Assembly: GCF_014698115.1 (NCBI RefSeq)
Contig: NZ_JACJSJ010000092.1
Coordinates: 1 to 33,947 of the forward strand
Source: Nostoc sp. FACHB-973
GTDB taxonomy: Bacteria > Cyanobacteriota > Cyanobacteriia > Cyanobacteriales > Nostocaceae
DNA: 33,947 nucleotides
Direction: 5' to 3'
How positions within the stretch are numbered: position 1 is the first letter of the stretch; every line of letters starts with the position of its first letter. Positions 32,057-33,947 of the stretch are shown here, in pieces. The notes under the pieces were generated by a model that saw nothing but the letters and a program-made list of their open reading frames with translations, was not told the origin of the DNA and searched no databases. Made by a program: the position numbers and the translations under genes.

Positions 32057-33880
32057 TTAAACTCTTCCTCGTAATCGCTCTTGCTCTCTATCGCTTCTCT
32101 GGTTAATCTGGAGTCTCATGCGATTGTATAAATTAACTTGAGGATCGGAATGGCTAATGGAAGCGACTAAGGCATAACGTTGCATTTCGATTTCATCTGG
32201 ATTTGCCCATTTACGGTTACAATTTACAACTAGAATCATGGGCAAATTATTATATTTTATGGCTCTGGGCGTTATTTCTACTTGTCCTCTTTGCACTGTT
32301 GCTTTCTTCCGAAGGGTGGAAGCTGGAGACAAGTTACAAACGATATTAGATCCTTTGTGTTTTTTCTTCAAGATGTCCAGTGAGATTTCGGCAAATTTAT
32401 CAGGTACATCTGTTTTGCTAGCATCTACATAAGCATTCACGATACTTTCGCGATCAATTCCCTTGAAAAGGTTGAATTCCATCGTGACTCCTAAATATGA
32501 ATCTCCACGAGTGGGACGAGTTGGTGGATCAAATGCCAAGGTGATTGATAGTATGCGAGTACCTTCTACTTCAAAAAATTCAGGCGGTAATTGGGGAATT
32601 TCATAAATATGAAACTTGCCTACTGGAATTAAGATATTGTCCTCTGATAGAACAACGTAATTCTCAGCAGAATACATTGCACGTTCCAAATCACTCTGCC
32701 CATAGCCATAGATTGCTAACTGGTTCTCGATTTGCTTTGTATTTTGACTCTGAGATTGTTTACTATTACATTGAAATTCAGGCGGAATTTCCTTCGGAAG
32801 AACCGCAGAGTTGACAATAAGTGCCCGAATTAGATTAGAACTAGCTTTTGGATATTTTGTAAAAAGTTGAGCAGCAAGGTTAGCAACACGAGGAGCCGCA
32901 AAGCTCGTACCACTACAGATGTGAAATAAAGAACTGTTGAAATCTTTGGATAAAGTGAGAACAGAAACACTAGCTACACTATCTGGCAATACATTGACTT
33001 TAGGTAGACCTAAATTTTCTCGATAACTGAGGTCTAACACTAAATCTCCACCAAAGTCCACAACATCAGGCTTAATCATTCCATCTACGCCAAAGCCAGT
33101 TCTGGTAAATGGAGAAGGGTATCCTGATAAATTTGCGATCGCCTGACGACGAACATCAGAAGGTTCTGTGACACTACCGCGACCAAATGATAAAGAACCT
33201 ACGGTCAATGCAATTGCTGAAGTTGCTGGGTCAATAATTCGAGCGCTCTTATTCAGCAGATAATTTGGGTAATCAGTCCGTAGCTGCTCATTTGACTCTG
33301 CTTCTTCATAGAAAGCATTACCGGCTGAAATTACAAACAGAATATTTTTATGTTGGTATTGATAAGCAATTTCATCTATTTTGGCGGCTAGCCGAAACTG
33401 CTTCAGACCATCTCGGTAAATTTGATCGGCATTACCTAGCGAAATATTGATGACTTTGCAGTTAGGATACTGTTCAACAAAAGCACGAATAACTTCATCA
33501 AATTGAGTTTCTATAAGAAGATCCTCATCATATCTGTTATTTTCATCTGTTACACGAGCAGAAAATAACCAAGCTGTTGGATCAAAGGAACGCTGTTGAA
33601 CGCAGTTCTCAACATTTCCATAGATAGCAATGCCAGCGACATTTGTACCATGCCCATGTACATCATCAGCTCCACCTTTTATGAATTGCCGTTTTGCATC
33701 TGGGAATACTTCAGCCTCACCCAGTACCTTAGAAATTAAAGGATGACCACGCTGTACACCAGAGTCAATAACAAGAACGCCGCAATTATTTTCAGGTGGG
33801 GGAACAACTTCGGGAAAACTAGAAATGGACAGATTACAGCATTTACGGCTGCTATGAGGTACAGTAGCAACAACTAGCAA
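32057..33880 (-). CDS. Intracellular subtilisin-like serine protease (S8)
   Basis: The catalytic triad is readable: D39 in VLVIDSGVQRGHPL, H77 in HGHGTNVAG, and S326 in SGTSFAAPRVANLAA, with the oxyanion Asn in SAGN (188). A C-terminal domain of about 200 residues follows. There is no signal peptide, so it acts in the cytoplasm. It resembles the S8 proteases that are encoded beside AAA ATPases in defence islands; such a partner would lie upstream, beyond the window edge. The reading frame begins at a TTG (33880), and the first 30 residues look like the inside of a domain (LLVVATVPHSSRK), so the true N-terminus may be in the other frame to the right (frameshift) or lost. Confidence 0.85.
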   Translation of the reverse strand: MLVVATVPHSSRKCCNLSISSFPEVVPPPENNCGVLVIDSGVQRGHPLISKVLGEAEVFPDAKRQFIKGGADDVHGHGTNVAGIAIYGNVENCVQQRSFDPTAWLFSARVTDENNRYDEDLLIETQFDEVIRAFVEQYPNCKVINISLGNADQIYRDGLKQFRLAAKIDEIAYQYQHKNILFVISAGNAFYEEAESNEQLRTDYPNYLLNKSARIIDPATSAIALTVGSLSFGRGSVTEPSDVRRQAIANLSGYPSPFTRTGFGVDGMIKPDVVDFGGDLVLDLSYRENLGLPKVNVLPDSVASVSVLTLSKDFNSSLFHICSGTSFAAPRVANLAAQLFTKYPKASSNLIRALIVNSAVLPKEIPPEFQCNSKQSQSQNTKQIENQLAIYGYGQSDLERAMYSAENYVVLSEDNILIPVGKFHIYEIPQLPPEFFEVEGTRILSITLAFDPPTRPTRGDSYLGVTMEFNLFKGIDRESIVNAYVDASKTDVPDKFAEISLDILKKKHKGSNIVCNLSPASTLRKKATVQRGQVEITPRAIKYNNLPMILVVNCNRKWANPDEIEMQRYALVASISHSDPQVNLYNRMRLQINQRSDREQERLRGRV

Positions 33881-33947
33881 ACCAGTTTCTTAAATGTTGA
33901 GGATTTATTAAGTCGAGTGCAACTGAGATTAGTTTATCAACCATTTC
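33852..33947 (-). CDS. Partial frame at window edge, upstream of the protease
   Basis: An open frame enters from the right edge and stops with TAG at 33852, overlapping the protease start by 29 bp. It reads MVDKLISVALDLINPQHL and ends NWFASCCYCTS. It could be the tail of an upstream partner gene, or the displaced N-terminal region of the protease itself, separated by a single-base frameshift near 33870. Too little is visible to decide. Confidence 0.3.
   Translation of the reverse strand, partial: EMVDKLISVALDLINPQHLRNWFASCCYCTS

Larger units (their letters stand above)
16568..33947. mobile_element. Type V-K CRISPR-associated transposon (CAST), far end outside window
   Basis: The element starts behind tRNA-Pro with TGTCGAATAAC and contains the end repeats, homing crRNA, CRISPR array, tracrRNA, cas12k, a small regulator and cargo. 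From the last PAM base (16508) to the first element base (16568) there are 59 bp, in line with the 60-66 bp reported for ShCAST. TGT also occurs at 16563 and 16565, so the exact terminus could be a few bases earlier. No tnsB, tnsC or tniQ gene and no second end were found up to 33947. By family layout they should lie further right, on the minus strand. All genes from 19859 onward are therefore called cargo by inference. Confidence 0.85.

Overview
The window comes from a filamentous, probably Nostocales (Nostoc/Anabaena-type) cyanobacterium. The evidence is the many HIP1 octamers (GCGATCGC), the typical cyanobacterial interspersed repeats, and a core block (PG-binding membrane protein, then furA, then sigC) that matches, from memory, alr1690-all1691-all1692 of Anabaena sp. 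PCC 7120.

Left part (1-16560, resident chromosome). Three small membrane or secreted proteins of unknown role come first. They are followed by a split 5-oxoprolinase module: the HyuA-type half, a D-glutamate cyclase (DUF1445) and an opposing SDR gene. The HyuB half survives only as about 113 N-terminal residues, joined in frame through a low-complexity palindromic repeat to a CobN cobaltochelatase that lacks its own N-terminus. This is either a repeat-mediated deletion or an assembly join. Next come the peptidoglycan-binding-repeat protein convergent with furA (the known antisense alpha-furA arrangement), sigC, gpsA, lipA and a tRNA-Pro(CGG).

Right part (about 16568 to beyond the window). 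A type V-K CRISPR-associated transposon (CAST) sits directly behind the tRNA gene. In order from the tRNA it has: a transposon end with five TnsB-type repeats; a delocalised truncated repeat-spacer whose 17 nt match the tRNA-Pro gene next to a GTA PAM; a four-repeat CRISPR array; an unusually long tracrRNA; cas12k; and a small divergent regulator, apparently ribbon-helix-helix, with tandem operator-like repeats. The transposition genes tnsB, tnsC and tniQ and the far end are not visible and should lie to the right of the window.

The visible cargo looks like a defence island. It holds a DUF262/HNH-like (GmrSD-type) protein, two paralogous small HTH-like proteins, a type I restriction-modification operon with an extra P-loop ATPase between hsdR and hsdM and an hsdS broken by a 22-bp tandem duplication, an unknown protein overlapping a HicA-like protein, and an intracellular subtilisin-like (S8) protease.

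The most notable points are the homing logic that can be read directly from the sequence (spacer, PAM and insertion distance all agree), the tracrRNA with an extra hairpin of about 92 nt, the restriction-modification cargo with its inserted ATPase and switch-like hsdS lesion, and the hyuB-cobN chimera.
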